64,000 nucleotides of DNA from Corallococcus soli (GTDB taxonomy: Bacteria; Myxococcota; Myxococcia; Myxococcales; Myxococcaceae). Below, in pieces: positions 56,140-64,000 of this stretch. Every line of letters starts with the position of its first letter. Positions within the stretch are counted from its first letter, which is position 1. The notes beneath the pieces are model-generated. The model was not told where the DNA came from, made no database searches, and was given only the letters and a program-made list of their open reading frames with translations. The stretch is taken from assembly GCF_014930455.1 (NCBI RefSeq), contig NZ_JAAIYO010000004.1:496001-560000 (forward strand), written 5' to 3'. The translations under genes and the position numbers were made by a program.

Positions 56140-58452
56140 GTGGCAAGCGACGGCGAACAGACCCCGCAGCGGGAAGAGACCTTCACCCAGGCCATCCTCG
56201 GTGAGGACACCCTGACGACGGCATGGGCGAAGAAGTGGTTGGCCCTGTCCCTCAGTGCGCGCGTGGTCCTGGCGACCGCGGGCTTCGCGGCGCTGCTCTT
56301 CGTGCCGTACCTGGGCGCGGTCGGCCTGTGGGACCCCTGGGAGACGCACTACGGCGAAGTGGGCCGGGAGATGATCCAGCGCAGCGACTACGTCTATCCC
56401 TTCTGGGAGAACGCGTGGTTCTTCTCCAAGCCGCCCCTCACCATGTGGATGCAGGCGCTGGGGATGAACATCGTCGGCGCCCTTAAGGGGGACGGCGCCA
56501 TGGGCCTCTACACGGAGTGGGGCATGCGCATGCCCTTCGCGCTCCTGAGCATCGCGGCCGTGTCGCTCCTGTCCCTGGCCGTGGCGCGGGTGGTGAACAC
56601 GCGCGCGGGCCTGGCCACGGGCTTCGTGCTGGCCACCATGCCGCTGTACTTCCTGCTCACCCGGCAGACCGTCACCGACACGCCCTTCGTCACCACCTTC
56701 GTGTGCGCGATGGCGTGCGCGCTCATCGGCCAACTGGACGACACGACGAAGCACCGCGCGGGCTGGTGGTACGGCTTCTATGTCTTCGCGGGGCTGGCCT
56801 CGCTGGCCAAGGGCCTGCTGGGCGTGGGCCTGCCCGCGGTCATCCTCATCCTCTACGCGGTGGCCGCCGTCATCCCGTGGGACCGCGAGAGCCTGGAGTC
56901 CCACCTGCGCTGGCTCACGAGCGGCGACGTGCGCGCGCAGGTCCGCGCGGGCACCCGACCGATGCCCGTCCTGTGGGCGCAGATGTACCGGATGAAGCTG
57001 GGCACGGGCATCCTCGTGTTCTTCGCGGTGGCGGCGCCCTGGTACCTGACGCTGTGCCTGTTCGACAAAGTGGACGATGAGGGCAAGCTGTTCTGGTACC
57101 GCTTCTTCGTCCACGACCACCTGAACCGCCTCACCGCGGGCGTGCACACCACCACCCCGGGCGGGTCGTTCACCTACTTCATCGAACAGGGCGGCTTCGC
57201 CATCTTCCCGTGGGTGGCGCTGCTGCCCGGCGCGTTCGCGGTCGTGTCGCGGCTCAAGCTGCGCTCGCGCGACAAGGCGGACCACCTGGCGCTCATCGCC
57301 GTCATCTGGGTGGCGTTCGCGTTCTACCTGTTGGCCTCCAGCGCGACGAAGTTCCACCACTACGTGTTCCCGGTGCTGCCGGGCCTGGCCATCCTCATCG
57401 CGCTGTTCGTGGATCGGCTGTGGCGGGACGGCGTCTCCGGGCACGCGGTGAGCCTCATCTTCGGCCTGGTGCTGTTCATCCTGGTGGGCAAGGACCTGGC
57501 GGAGAACCCCAAGGACTTCACCGACCTGTTCGTCTACAACTACGACCGGCCCTATCCGCAGGACCTGGTCACCAAGCCCATCGCGTTCTTCTCCTCGCGC
57601 CCGCTGTGGATGGGCGACCTGGTGACGCTGGTGCTGCTGGCCTTCGGCGTCTACCTCTCCTTCGAGGCGTTCTCCTCCAAGGACAAGGCGGAGCGCCCGG
57701 GCGCCGGGCGCGCGGTGGCGCTGGGCCTGCTGCTCACGGGCGCCGCCACGCTGGCCGCGGTGGCCACGCAGGGGCAGGTGTCCGCGCTGGGCCTGTGGGG
57801 CCTGGCGCTGGTGGCGCTGTCGGCCTTCGTCTTCTGGCAGGCGTCGCGGCCGGAGGAGACGCCGGGGCGCACGATGCTCCAGGCGGTGGGGTTCGTGCTG
57901 GCGCTGCTGGGCGTGGTCCTGGCGGTGCGCGGCCTCCGGGGCCCGGCGGCCTCGGACTCGCTCTTCAAGGCCCTGTCCGCCACCATCAACGTGAAGGGCG
58001 CGCTGGGCTTCGCGTTCGGCGTGGCGGGCGTGCTGGCGGTGGTGGCCGCGCTCCAGCGCTCGCGCGTGATGCTGTTCGGCACGTTCTGGGCCCTGGCCGC
58101 GGTGTTCGCGCTCTGGTTCAACTGGAACCACTGGGTGGACCTGTCCCACCACTGGACGCAGCGCGACCTGTTCTGGCGCTACTACGCCCAGCGTCAGGCG
58201 GGTGAGCCCATCGCCGCGTACATGATGAACTGGCGCGGGGAGACGTTCTACTCGCGCAACACGGTGGAGCAGTTCCGCTCCGGTGACGCCAACACGCGCA
58301 TGCGCCAGTACGCGGCGCGACCGGGCCGCGAGTGGGCGCTGGTGGAGCACAGCCGCGTGTCCCTGCTGCGCAACGCGGTGGGCACCGACAAGACCGTCAC
58401 CCTCATCGACCGGGACATCAACAACAAGTTCGTCCTGGTGACCATCGAGTGA
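56140..58452 (+). CDS. GT39/ArnT-like integral-membrane glycosyltransferase, first gene of an ABC operon
   Basis: A membrane protein of 770 residues with about twelve or more helices. After the first helix comes LWDPWETHYGEVGREM, with the Asp-Glu pair of the GT39/ArnT/PMT family, then WFFSKPPLTMWMQALG, which matches ArnT-like enzymes. These transfer sugars from polyprenyl phosphate to lipid or protein outside the inner membrane. GTG 56140 is chosen because AGGAG at 56126-56130 is 9 bases before it; an ATG at 56092 and a GTG at 56134 are alternatives. Its stop overlaps the GTG of the ABC ATPase, so the three genes form one operon. Acceptor unknown. Confidence 0.85.
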   Translation: MASDGEQTPQREETFTQAILGEDTLTTAWAKKWLALSLSARVVLATAGFAALLFVPYLGAVGLWDPWETHYGEVGREMIQRSDYVYPFWENAWFFSKPPLTMWMQALGMNIVGALKGDGAMGLYTEWGMRMPFALLSIAAVSLLSLAVARVVNTRAGLATGFVLATMPLYFLLTRQTVTDTPFVTTFVCAMACALIGQLDDTTKHRAGWWYGFYVFAGLASLAKGLLGVGLPAVILILYAVAAVIPWDRESLESHLRWLTSGDVRAQVRAGTRPMPVLWAQMYRMKLGTGILVFFAVAAPWYLTLCLFDKVDDEGKLFWYRFFVHDHLNRLTAGVHTTTPGGSFTYFIEQGGFAIFPWVALLPGAFAVVSRLKLRSRDKADHLALIAVIWVAFAFYLLASSATKFHHYVFPVLPGLAILIALFVDRLWRDGVSGHAVSLIFGLVLFILVGKDLAENPKDFTDLFVYNYDRPYPQDLVTKPIAFFSSRPLWMGDLVTLVLLAFGVYLSFEAFSSKDKAERPGAGRAVALGLLLTGAATLAAVATQGQVSALGLWGLALVALSAFVFWQASRPEETPGRTMLQAVGFVLALLGVVLAVRGLRGPAASDSLFKALSATINVKGALGFAFGVAGVLAVVAALQRSRVMLFGTFWALAAVFALWFNWNHWVDLSHHWTQRDLFWRYYAQRQAGEPIAAYMMNWRGETFYSRNTVEQFRSGDANTRMRQYAARPGREWALVEHSRVSLLRNAVGTDKTVTLIDRDINNKFVLVTIE

Positions 58453-59408
58453 CGCGCTCCCTTCCCGTCCTACCCGTGGAGGCCCCCGCGGAGGGCGGCA
58501 TCCGCGTGCGGGGGCTCGCCAAGCGCTTCGGCGAGCGGCTCGCGGTGGAGGGCCTCACCTTCGACGTGCGGCCCGGGGAGGTGTTCGGCCTGCTGGGGCC
58601 CAACGGCGCCGGCAAGACGACGACGGTGCGCATGCTGACGGGCCTGCTGCGCCCCTCCGAAGGTCAGGCAGAGGTGTGGGGCCACTCCGTCGCGCGGGAC
58701 GGTGAGGCGCTGCGCAAGGTGGTGGGTCTGCTCACCGAACAGCCCGGCCTGTACGACAGGCTCACCGCGCGTGAGAACCTGCGCTTCTTCATGAAGCTGC
58801 ACGAAGTGGATGAGGCCACCGCGTGGCCCCGGGCCCTGCACTACCTGGAGCGCTTCGGGCTGGGCGGCCGGGAGAACGAGCCGTGCGGCGGCTTCAGCAA
58901 GGGCATGCGCCAGAAGCTGGCCATCGTGCGCACGCTGGTGCACGACCCGCGCGTCATCTTCCTGGACGAACCGACGAGCGGCCTGGATCCGGAGTCCGCG
59001 CGCACCGTGCGCGACGCGGTGGCGGAGCTGGCGTCGGAGGGGCGCACCATCGTCCTGTGCTCGCACAACCTGGCGGAGGTGGAGCGGCTGTGCGAGCGCG
59101 TGGCCGTGGTGCGCAGGCGCCTGCTGGCGCTGGGGCCGGTGCGGGAGCTGCGCCGCGCGGGACAGGCGCTGGACGTGCGCGTGGAGGGGGACGCGGAGGC
59201 CTTCCTGCCCGCGCTGTCCCGGCTGCCCTTCGCGCCCAACGTGCTGCTGGAGGGCGGGCGCCTGCGGGTGATGGTGGCGGACGAGTCCCAGGCGCCGGAC
59301 GTGGTGGCGTGCCTGGTGGGCGCGGGCGCGCGCGTGCACAGCGTGGTGCCGTCGCAGCGGCCGCTGGAAGAGGTGTACCTGGACCTGCTCAAGGACGAGG
59401 CGGTGTGA
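58449..59408 (+). CDS. ABC transporter ATP-binding protein (NatA/CcmA type)
   Basis: A 319-residue ATPase: Walker A GPNGAGKTTT near residue 53, signature FSKGMRQKLAIVRTL, Walker B VIFLDEPTSGLDPES, and the H-loop LCSHNLAEVE. The C-terminal 90 residues are typical of ABC-2 exporters. It energises export by the permease encoded next. It starts at GTG 58449, overlapping the transferase gene by 4 bp, and its stop overlaps the permease start, showing tight coupling. The substrate may be an antibiotic, sodium or a surface glycan or lipid. Confidence 0.94.
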   Translation: MTRSLPVLPVEAPAEGGIRVRGLAKRFGERLAVEGLTFDVRPGEVFGLLGPNGAGKTTTVRMLTGLLRPSEGQAEVWGHSVARDGEALRKVVGLLTEQPGLYDRLTARENLRFFMKLHEVDEATAWPRALHYLERFGLGGRENEPCGGFSKGMRQKLAIVRTLVHDPRVIFLDEPTSGLDPESARTVRDAVAELASEGRTIVLCSHNLAEVERLCERVAVVRRRLLALGPVRELRRAGQALDVRVEGDAEAFLPALSRLPFAPNVLLEGGRLRVMVADESQAPDVVACLVGAGARVHSVVPSQRPLEEVYLDLLKDEAV

Positions 59409-60211
59409 ACATGGCGTTCCGGCCGCGACGGGCGATGGCGGTGTTCTGGAAGGACTCGCTGGACCTGCGCAAGAACCTGGGCCTGCTCTTGTCCATGGCG
59501 GTGCTGCCGCTGGTGGTGGTGACGGTGCCCATTGGCGTGGTGTGGACGTACGTGTCGCAGCCGGACCACTCCGACCTGCGCACCGTGGCGCTCTTCTACG
59601 ACCCCACGCTGCCCCTGGGCGCGAGCGCGGCGCGCTTCCTCATCGACAAGTCGCTCACCGACTGGTTCGGCATGTTCCTGGTGATGCCCGTCTTCATCCC
59701 CATCCTCATCGCGTCCCAGAGCGTCGCGGGGGAGAAGGAGCGCCGCACGCTGGAGCCGCTGCTGGCCTCCCCGGTGTCGGCCGCGGAGCTGGTGGCGGGC
59801 AAGAGCCTGGCGGCGCTGGTGCCCGCGGTCCTGATGACGTGGTTCGCCTTCGCCGTGTTCTGCGTGGGCGTGGACATCGTCGCGTGGCCGCTGGTGCAGG
59901 GGCCCCTGATGCCCAACGCGCTGTGGGGCTTCGGCGTGTTCGTGTTCGCGCCGCTGTTCGCCTTCTTCGGCAACGGGGTAGCGGTGCTCATCTCCGCCCG
60001 GGTGTCCGAGGCGCGCATGGCCCAGCAGCTCTCCGCGCTGGTGGTGCTGCCCCTGGTGGGGCTGGTGGGCGGGCAGGTGGCGGGCGTGCTCAAGGCGGAC
60101 CTGAAGTACTACGCCATCCAGGCGGGGGTGGTGCTGGTGTTGGACCTCGTCCTGCTGGTGGCCAGCATTCGTGTCCTGGACCGGGAACGTCTGGTCAGCC
60201 GCTGGGGTTGA
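59405..60211 (+). CDS. ABC-2 type transporter permease
   Basis: A 268-residue membrane protein with about six helices and a periplasmic loop after the first (SQPDHSDLRTVALFYD). The coupling segment EKERRTLEPLLASPVSAAELVAGK is the hallmark of ABC-2 permeases such as NatB. It pairs with the ATPase just upstream. GTG 59405 gives the 4-bp overlap; ATG 59411 two codons later is an alternative. It ends 195 bp before the SPFH gene. Confidence 0.92.
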   Translation: MNMAFRPRRAMAVFWKDSLDLRKNLGLLLSMAVLPLVVVTVPIGVVWTYVSQPDHSDLRTVALFYDPTLPLGASAARFLIDKSLTDWFGMFLVMPVFIPILIASQSVAGEKERRTLEPLLASPVSAAELVAGKSLAALVPAVLMTWFAFAVFCVGVDIVAWPLVQGPLMPNALWGFGVFVFAPLFAFFGNGVAVLISARVSEARMAQQLSALVVLPLVGLVGGQVAGVLKADLKYYAIQAGVVLVLDLVLLVASIRVLDRERLVSRWG

Positions 60212-60406
60212 AGCTCTGGCGGGTCGGGGACTGGACTCCCGGCGGGCCGCCAGACGGGCAGGCGCTCGTGAAGCTGTTATGTTCCGGGCGGGACGTCGGG
60301 TCGAAAGCGGAAGCGCTTTCGTGCCGGTGGCCATGCATTTAGGGGATGGGGTTACGGAGCTTTGAAGACCTGCCGCCCAGGCGGCCACGGAGGCGCTGAA
60401 ACACAC

Positions 60407-61444
60407 ATGGGGATCTTCGACAGCATCAAGGGCGAGGCGAAGCGGAACTTCATCGCCCGGTCGGACGAAGCGAAGGGCGAGATCGTCTACAAGTATCCGG
60501 AGAAGAACGTCCGGATGATGACGCAGCTCACCGTCGACGCCGACGAGGTGGCGCTGTTCGTCAAGGACGGCAAGGTGGAGGGCAAGCTGGGGCCCGGCCG
60601 TCACCAGTTGGACACCAGCAACATCCCGTTCCTGGGGAAGCTGATTGAGGGCTTCACCGGCGGCAACATGTTCATGGCGGAGATCTTCTTCGTCTCCACG
60701 CGTGAACACACGGGCGTGAAGTTCGGCGGCCCCATCGGTGACGTGCGCGACCCGGAGACGGGCCTGGGCATCGGCACCATGGTGTACGGCGACTTCTCCA
60801 TCCGCGTGACGGAGCCGGAGAAGCTGGTGGTGGGCCTGGTCGGCATGGGCCGCGCGAGCAACGAGGAGTTCCTGGGCTGGTTCAAGGGCCAGGTCCTCAA
60901 GGTGACGCGCGACCGCACCGCCGAAATGCTGGTGAAGAAGAAGTGGCCGCTGCTGGACGTGACGAGCGGCGCCTACCTGGAAGAGATGGAGGTGGAGATC
61001 CTCGCCGGCCTGAAGCCGCACGTGGACAGCTACGGCCTCACCATCGTCCGGATGGGCAACTTCCACGTCAGCATCAAGCCCGAGGACGAGGCGACGCTGA
61101 AGAAGCTGTCCAAGGACGTGGCGTACTCGCGGCTGGCGGGCGGTTTCCAGCAATACGCGCAGGGCCAGGCGATGCTCGGCGCGTCCGAGGGCATGGCCAA
61201 GGGCGGCGGTGGATCCGACGGCGCGCTGCAGGGCATGGGGATGGGCATGGGCTTCGGCATGGCCCAGGCGTTCTCCAACCAGCAGCAGCAGCGGCCCCCG
61301 CAGCCGGCGGAGACGGCGGCGCCCGCGGGCGACACGCGCAGCCCCGCGCAGCGGCTCAAGGAGATCAAGGAGCTGAAGGACGCGGGCGTGCTCTCCGATG
61401 AGGAGTACACCGCCAAGCGCGCGGAGCTGATGAAGCTCCTGTAG
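60407..61444 (+). CDS. SPFH-domain protein with SHOCT tail (YdjI/virion-core-like)
   Basis: A 345-residue protein. Residues 20-230 form an SPFH/prohibitin-like domain of the YdjI group (GPGRHQLDTSNIPFLGKLIEG), lacking an N-terminal membrane helix. After a Gly/Met- and Gln-rich flexible stretch (about 255-310) comes a SHOCT domain, RLKEIKELKDAGVLSDEEY to KLL, used for oligomerisation. The group is linked in some bacteria to membrane stress and surface-associated assemblies. The start at 60407 (MGIFDSIKGEAK) is the conserved one. A terminator follows at 61472. Confidence 0.9.
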   Translation: MGIFDSIKGEAKRNFIARSDEAKGEIVYKYPEKNVRMMTQLTVDADEVALFVKDGKVEGKLGPGRHQLDTSNIPFLGKLIEGFTGGNMFMAEIFFVSTREHTGVKFGGPIGDVRDPETGLGIGTMVYGDFSIRVTEPEKLVVGLVGMGRASNEEFLGWFKGQVLKVTRDRTAEMLVKKKWPLLDVTSGAYLEEMEVEILAGLKPHVDSYGLTIVRMGNFHVSIKPEDEATLKKLSKDVAYSRLAGGFQQYAQGQAMLGASEGMAKGGGGSDGALQGMGMGMGFGMAQAFSNQQQQRPPQPAETAAPAGDTRSPAQRLKEIKELKDAGVLSDEEYTAKRAELMKLL

Positions 61445-61471
61445 TCGGCGTCTGCGACCGTAAGACCCGAG

Positions 61472-61503
61472 GGCCCTGTCTCCCAGGTGGAGGCGGGGCC
61501 TTC
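61472..61503 (+). terminator. intrinsic terminator after the SPFH gene
   Basis: Arms 61472-61483 (GGCCCTGTCTCC) and 61489-61500 (GGAGGCGGGGCC) pair over 12 bp with two G-T pairs and a 5-base loop, followed by TTCGT. It stands between convergent genes ending at 61444 and 61511. Confidence 0.7.
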
Positions 61504-61510
61504 GTCGCGT

Positions 61511-62047
61511 TCAGGGGGAGGGCCTGCCGGGCGCGGCGAGGCGCAGGTGCTCGTGCAGCGTCTCCGCGCGCAGGTAGAGGAACTGCACGTCGCCGAAGGC
61601 CAGCGTGGCGCCGTCGTGGAGCATCACCTGGGCCTTGAAGCCCAGGGGGGCGCCGTTGATGAAGGTGCCGTTCATGGACTGGGCGTCGCGCACGGAGAAG
61701 TCCCCGGAGGCCGCGTTCCAGCGCAGGGTGGCGTGGTGCTGGGACACGGAGAGCTCCGGCACGACGAGGTCCGCGTCGGCGCGGCCCACGGTGAACTCCT
61801 CGCCGTCCTGGTTCGGCTGGAGGAAGTGCACCTCCAGGTTGTCGAAGTCGCGAAGCATCGCGAGCAGCCGCTCCGCCATGCGGGAGCGGTGCGCCATGCC
61901 CACCGTGCGCGCGCCGATGAAGTGGGGCGTCGGGTCGCGGAAGACGGCCTCCACGGGCTGCTGGATGAGGGCCACGGAACCGGAGGCGGCCCGGAAGGAC
62001 TCCAGCGAAGCCTCCGCGAAGGGACGAAGCTGATTCACGGACACCAT
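61511..62047 (-). CDS. FHA-domain protein, 178 aa
   Basis: A soluble protein with an N-terminal helical part (1-80) and one FHA domain (about 85-165): FTVGRADADLVVPELSVSQHHATL and DAQSMNGTFINGAPLG. The usual Arg, Ser and Asn for phosphothreonine are present, with His for the usual Arg-His pair after Ser. It would bind phosphothreonine on kinase targets, fitting the many Ser/Thr kinases of myxobacteria. It is transcribed after the metallopeptidase gene (62186-63952), 138 bp away. The ATG at 62047 follows a normal spacing. Confidence 0.83.
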   Translation of the reverse strand: MVSVNQLRPFAEASLESFRAASGSVALIQQPVEAVFRDPTPHFIGARTVGMAHRSRMAERLLAMLRDFDNLEVHFLQPNQDGEEFTVGRADADLVVPELSVSQHHATLRWNAASGDFSVRDAQSMNGTFINGAPLGFKAQVMLHDGATLAFGDVQFLYLRAETLHEHLRLAAPGRPSP

Positions 62048-62185
62048 GGCCCGGAACCCTACGTGCTACCGCCGGGGACGGGAAGTGGCGTCCGGTGCCA
62101 GCCCCGGGGGGAGGGCACCGGTGTGCAGCACGGTGGGCGCCACGGTGCGGACACGGACGGCACCGTTGGATTTTTGCTGGCGCGC

Positions 62186-63952
62186 CTACGCGGCGGACGG
62201 CACCGACGCGGACGTCGATGACGGCTTCGCGTTGGGCGTCGCGGAAGGCTTCGCGGCGGGCGGCGCGGGCGCGGCTGGCGACGGGGGCGAAGGCGTGTCG
62301 TCCAGCCTGCGCAGGTCCAGCTTCATGGGCACCTGGAGCGTGGTGCTCAGCCGCAGCAGCAGCACGTCCGGCGCGAGCCCGTTCTCCCCGATGGCCTCGG
62401 TGATTTCGCGCGCGGACGGCGCGGTGCCCCTCGCCCAGAGCTCCTTCAGGAAGGCGCCCGCCTCCGGCGCGTGCCACCACGCCGGGCCGAAGCGCGCCTT
62501 CAACTGCCCCTGGAACTGGCCCGCCAGGAACCAGGCCCGGAAGTTGTCGGCGGACTGGTAGAAGTCCTCCTGCTCCACGAGGTAGCGCTCCACGTCGTCC
62601 TCCGTCATGGGCATGGCGCCCGCGCGGGCCATCAGCGCGCGGTACAGCTCGCGCGGATCCACCTCCACGCGCCGGTGCAGTTCCATCTGGTAGAGCAGCC
62701 GGCCCGCCGCGTGGCGGATGAGGTACAGCTTGTGCGCGCTGGAGGCCGCCAGGAACGGGGCGCGCTTGTCGTTGTCGCCCAGCACGCCCGCGGCGTGCTC
62801 CTCCAGCCACACGGGGTCCTCCAGCAGGTCCTCGAAGAGCGCCGAGTACGCCAGGCCCACCGTGGGGTTGCCCAGGCGCGCCAGCTCGAAGCGGGGCTCC
62901 TGCGTGAAGGCCACGTGCAGCAGGTGCCCCACCTCGTGCAGCACCCGGCCCTGGTGCAGCACGCCCGTGCCGGGCTTGAACGACAGCCGCACGTCGGACG
63001 GCACGCGGATCCCCAGCGCCAGGGGGCGCGGGTTCTTGCGGGGCAGGTCGCGCGCGTCCACCTTCACGTTGGGCAGCGCCGCCAGGTCGATGCCCATCCC
63101 CGCCACCGTGGCCTGGGCCTTCGCGAGCGACTCGCCCTTGGGGAACGCGTCCTCCACCTCGCGCGAGCGGAACAGGCGCGGGATGTCCGCGCGGGTGATC
63201 TGCGCGAAGGGCTGCCCCAGCTCGCGCTGGCTCAGCCGCTCCATCACCAGCCGGTACGGTTCCTGGGTGGCCTGGAGCACCTCCTCCGCCAACTGGGCCA
63301 GCCGCTCCAGGTCCGCCTGCCGCAGCTCGCTGCCGAAGGCCTCGTAGGACTCGAAGCCCATCTGCTTCACCAGCTCCTCCGTGCGCTCCGCCTTGCGGTA
63401 CAGCGTCTGGTTGAGGCGCGTGAGCGCGGGCGTGGCGGACGCGTAGAGCGCCTTGCGCTTCGCGGCGCTCTTCTCGTTGGCGAGCAGCCGCTCCATGTCG
63501 CGGTAGCGCACCTCGCGCCCGTCCACGCTCAGCTTGAGCGACGCCTCCAGGTTGGCGGACGCGTCGTTGTACTCGGCCAGCTCGCGCGCCAGGATTTCGC
63601 CCGCGAAGTGGCCGTGCAGCGCGGTGAGGGCGCGCAGCTCGCGCGGGTCCTTCGTCAGGTGCCGGAGCCGGTCGATGCGGCGCAGGTTCTCCATGCTGAA
63701 GAGGACCTCCTTGCCCGAGTACGTCGCGGCGATGTCCGCCATCGTGCCCTCGGTCCAGAAGGCCCACACCAGCCGGTGCTGTTCCTCCAGGAGCAGGGCC
63801 GCCTCCTGGGTCAGGGTGTTCACCTCCCCGGTCAGTTGCTGCTCCTCGCTGGGAGGGGGGAGCGGCCCCGTGGGTGGCGCCTTGTGACAGGCGCCCAGCA
63901 GACACAGGGCGGCGAAGAGGGCGGGAATCCTTGGGGACATGAGGCCGCCCAT
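62186..63952 (-). CDS. lipoprotein zinc metallopeptidase, M3 (oligoendopeptidase)-like
   Basis: A 588-residue protein with a lipoprotein signal (ALFAALCLLGACHK, Cys22) and an HEVGH zinc motif at residues 339-343; the third ligand is probably Glu374 or Glu378 in ALFEDLLED. A long helical N-terminal half fits the M3/oligopeptidase fold, whose members cut short peptides. Being lipidated, it would act in the periplasm or at the outer membrane, unlike the cytosolic relatives. ATG 63952 is given; 63940 (MSPRIPALF), four codons on, is an equal alternative. The last 55 residues are Ala/Pro/Ser-rich tail. Confidence 0.85.
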   Translation of the reverse strand: MGGLMSPRIPALFAALCLLGACHKAPPTGPLPPPSEEQQLTGEVNTLTQEAALLLEEQHRLVWAFWTEGTMADIAATYSGKEVLFSMENLRRIDRLRHLTKDPRELRALTALHGHFAGEILARELAEYNDASANLEASLKLSVDGREVRYRDMERLLANEKSAAKRKALYASATPALTRLNQTLYRKAERTEELVKQMGFESYEAFGSELRQADLERLAQLAEEVLQATQEPYRLVMERLSQRELGQPFAQITRADIPRLFRSREVEDAFPKGESLAKAQATVAGMGIDLAALPNVKVDARDLPRKNPRPLALGIRVPSDVRLSFKPGTGVLHQGRVLHEVGHLLHVAFTQEPRFELARLGNPTVGLAYSALFEDLLEDPVWLEEHAAGVLGDNDKRAPFLAASSAHKLYLIRHAAGRLLYQMELHRRVEVDPRELYRALMARAGAMPMTEDDVERYLVEQEDFYQSADNFRAWFLAGQFQGQLKARFGPAWWHAPEAGAFLKELWARGTAPSAREITEAIGENGLAPDVLLLRLSTTLQVPMKLDLRRLDDTPSPPSPAAPAPPAAKPSATPNAKPSSTSASVPSAA

Positions 63953-64000
63953 GTTACTTCCGACCCGCCGATGCCCAACGTAAACCCATGGCGGGCGGCC

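Noticed and set aside
63972-64000. A possible divergent gene beginning at ATG 63972
   Set aside because: Only ten codons fit in the window, too few to support a gene.

Overview
This 64 kb window is high-GC DNA from a Myxococcota bacterium, most likely Myxococcaceae (Corallococcus or Myxococcus type). Pointers are a full-length CarD (RNA-polymerase-binding domain plus acidic region and four AT-hooks) with its partner CarG next to it, a PEGA-bearing Ser/Thr kinase, FHA and PilZ proteins, a MYXO-CTERM-like motif, GTG starts and many 4-bp stop/start overlaps. I saw no tRNA, rRNA, insertion sequence, prophage or CRISPR array.

Left arm (1-19660). An AI-2E-family permease is cut by the left edge. 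Then come a lipase-like hydrolase with a small partner, and a catabolic group (class I glutamine amidotransferase diverging from aldehyde dehydrogenase, glutamine-synthetase-like ligase and iron alcohol dehydrogenase) that looks like a gamma-glutamylation route for an amine. A secreted Arg/Glu/Gln repeat protein and a lipoprotein converge on a strong bidirectional terminator. On the minus strand carD, carG, a membrane-anchored protein and a GT39-type glycosyltransferase form one run. A transmembrane kinase, a lipoprotein, an acyl-CoA dehydrogenase and a two-domain PilZ protein complete the arm.

Centre (19897-46407). This is the division and cell-wall (dcw) cluster, all on the plus strand: mraZ, a STAS-domain gene, rsmH, ftsL, ftsI (with PASTA), murE, murF, mraY, murD, ftsW, murG, murC, murB, ddl, ftsQ, ftsA, a 2290-residue surface/OmpA protein, ftsZ. 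Together they make lipid II (MurC-F, Ddl, MraY, MurG), polymerise and cross-link it at the septum (FtsW, FtsI) and form the Z-ring and its membrane anchor (FtsZ, FtsA, FtsQ, FtsL). Two additions stand out: the STAS gene, and the giant gene splitting ftsA from ftsZ. The latter has its own sigma-54-like promoter and is bracketed by terminators. It joins a repeat-rich adhesin-like half, ending in a sorting-signal-like motif, to an OmpA-like half.

Right arm (46420-64000). A biotin carboxylase, a 70-residue biotinyl protein and a crotonase form one unit. A response regulator with an XRE DNA-binding tail and a double-FHA TPR membrane protein follow, the latter diverging from a rhomboid-TPR protein. 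A tandem pair of related exported proteins diverges from a glycosyltransferase and ABC transporter operon, with an 18-bp perfect palindrome between them. An SPFH-SHOCT protein, an FHA protein and a lipoprotein metallopeptidase end the window.
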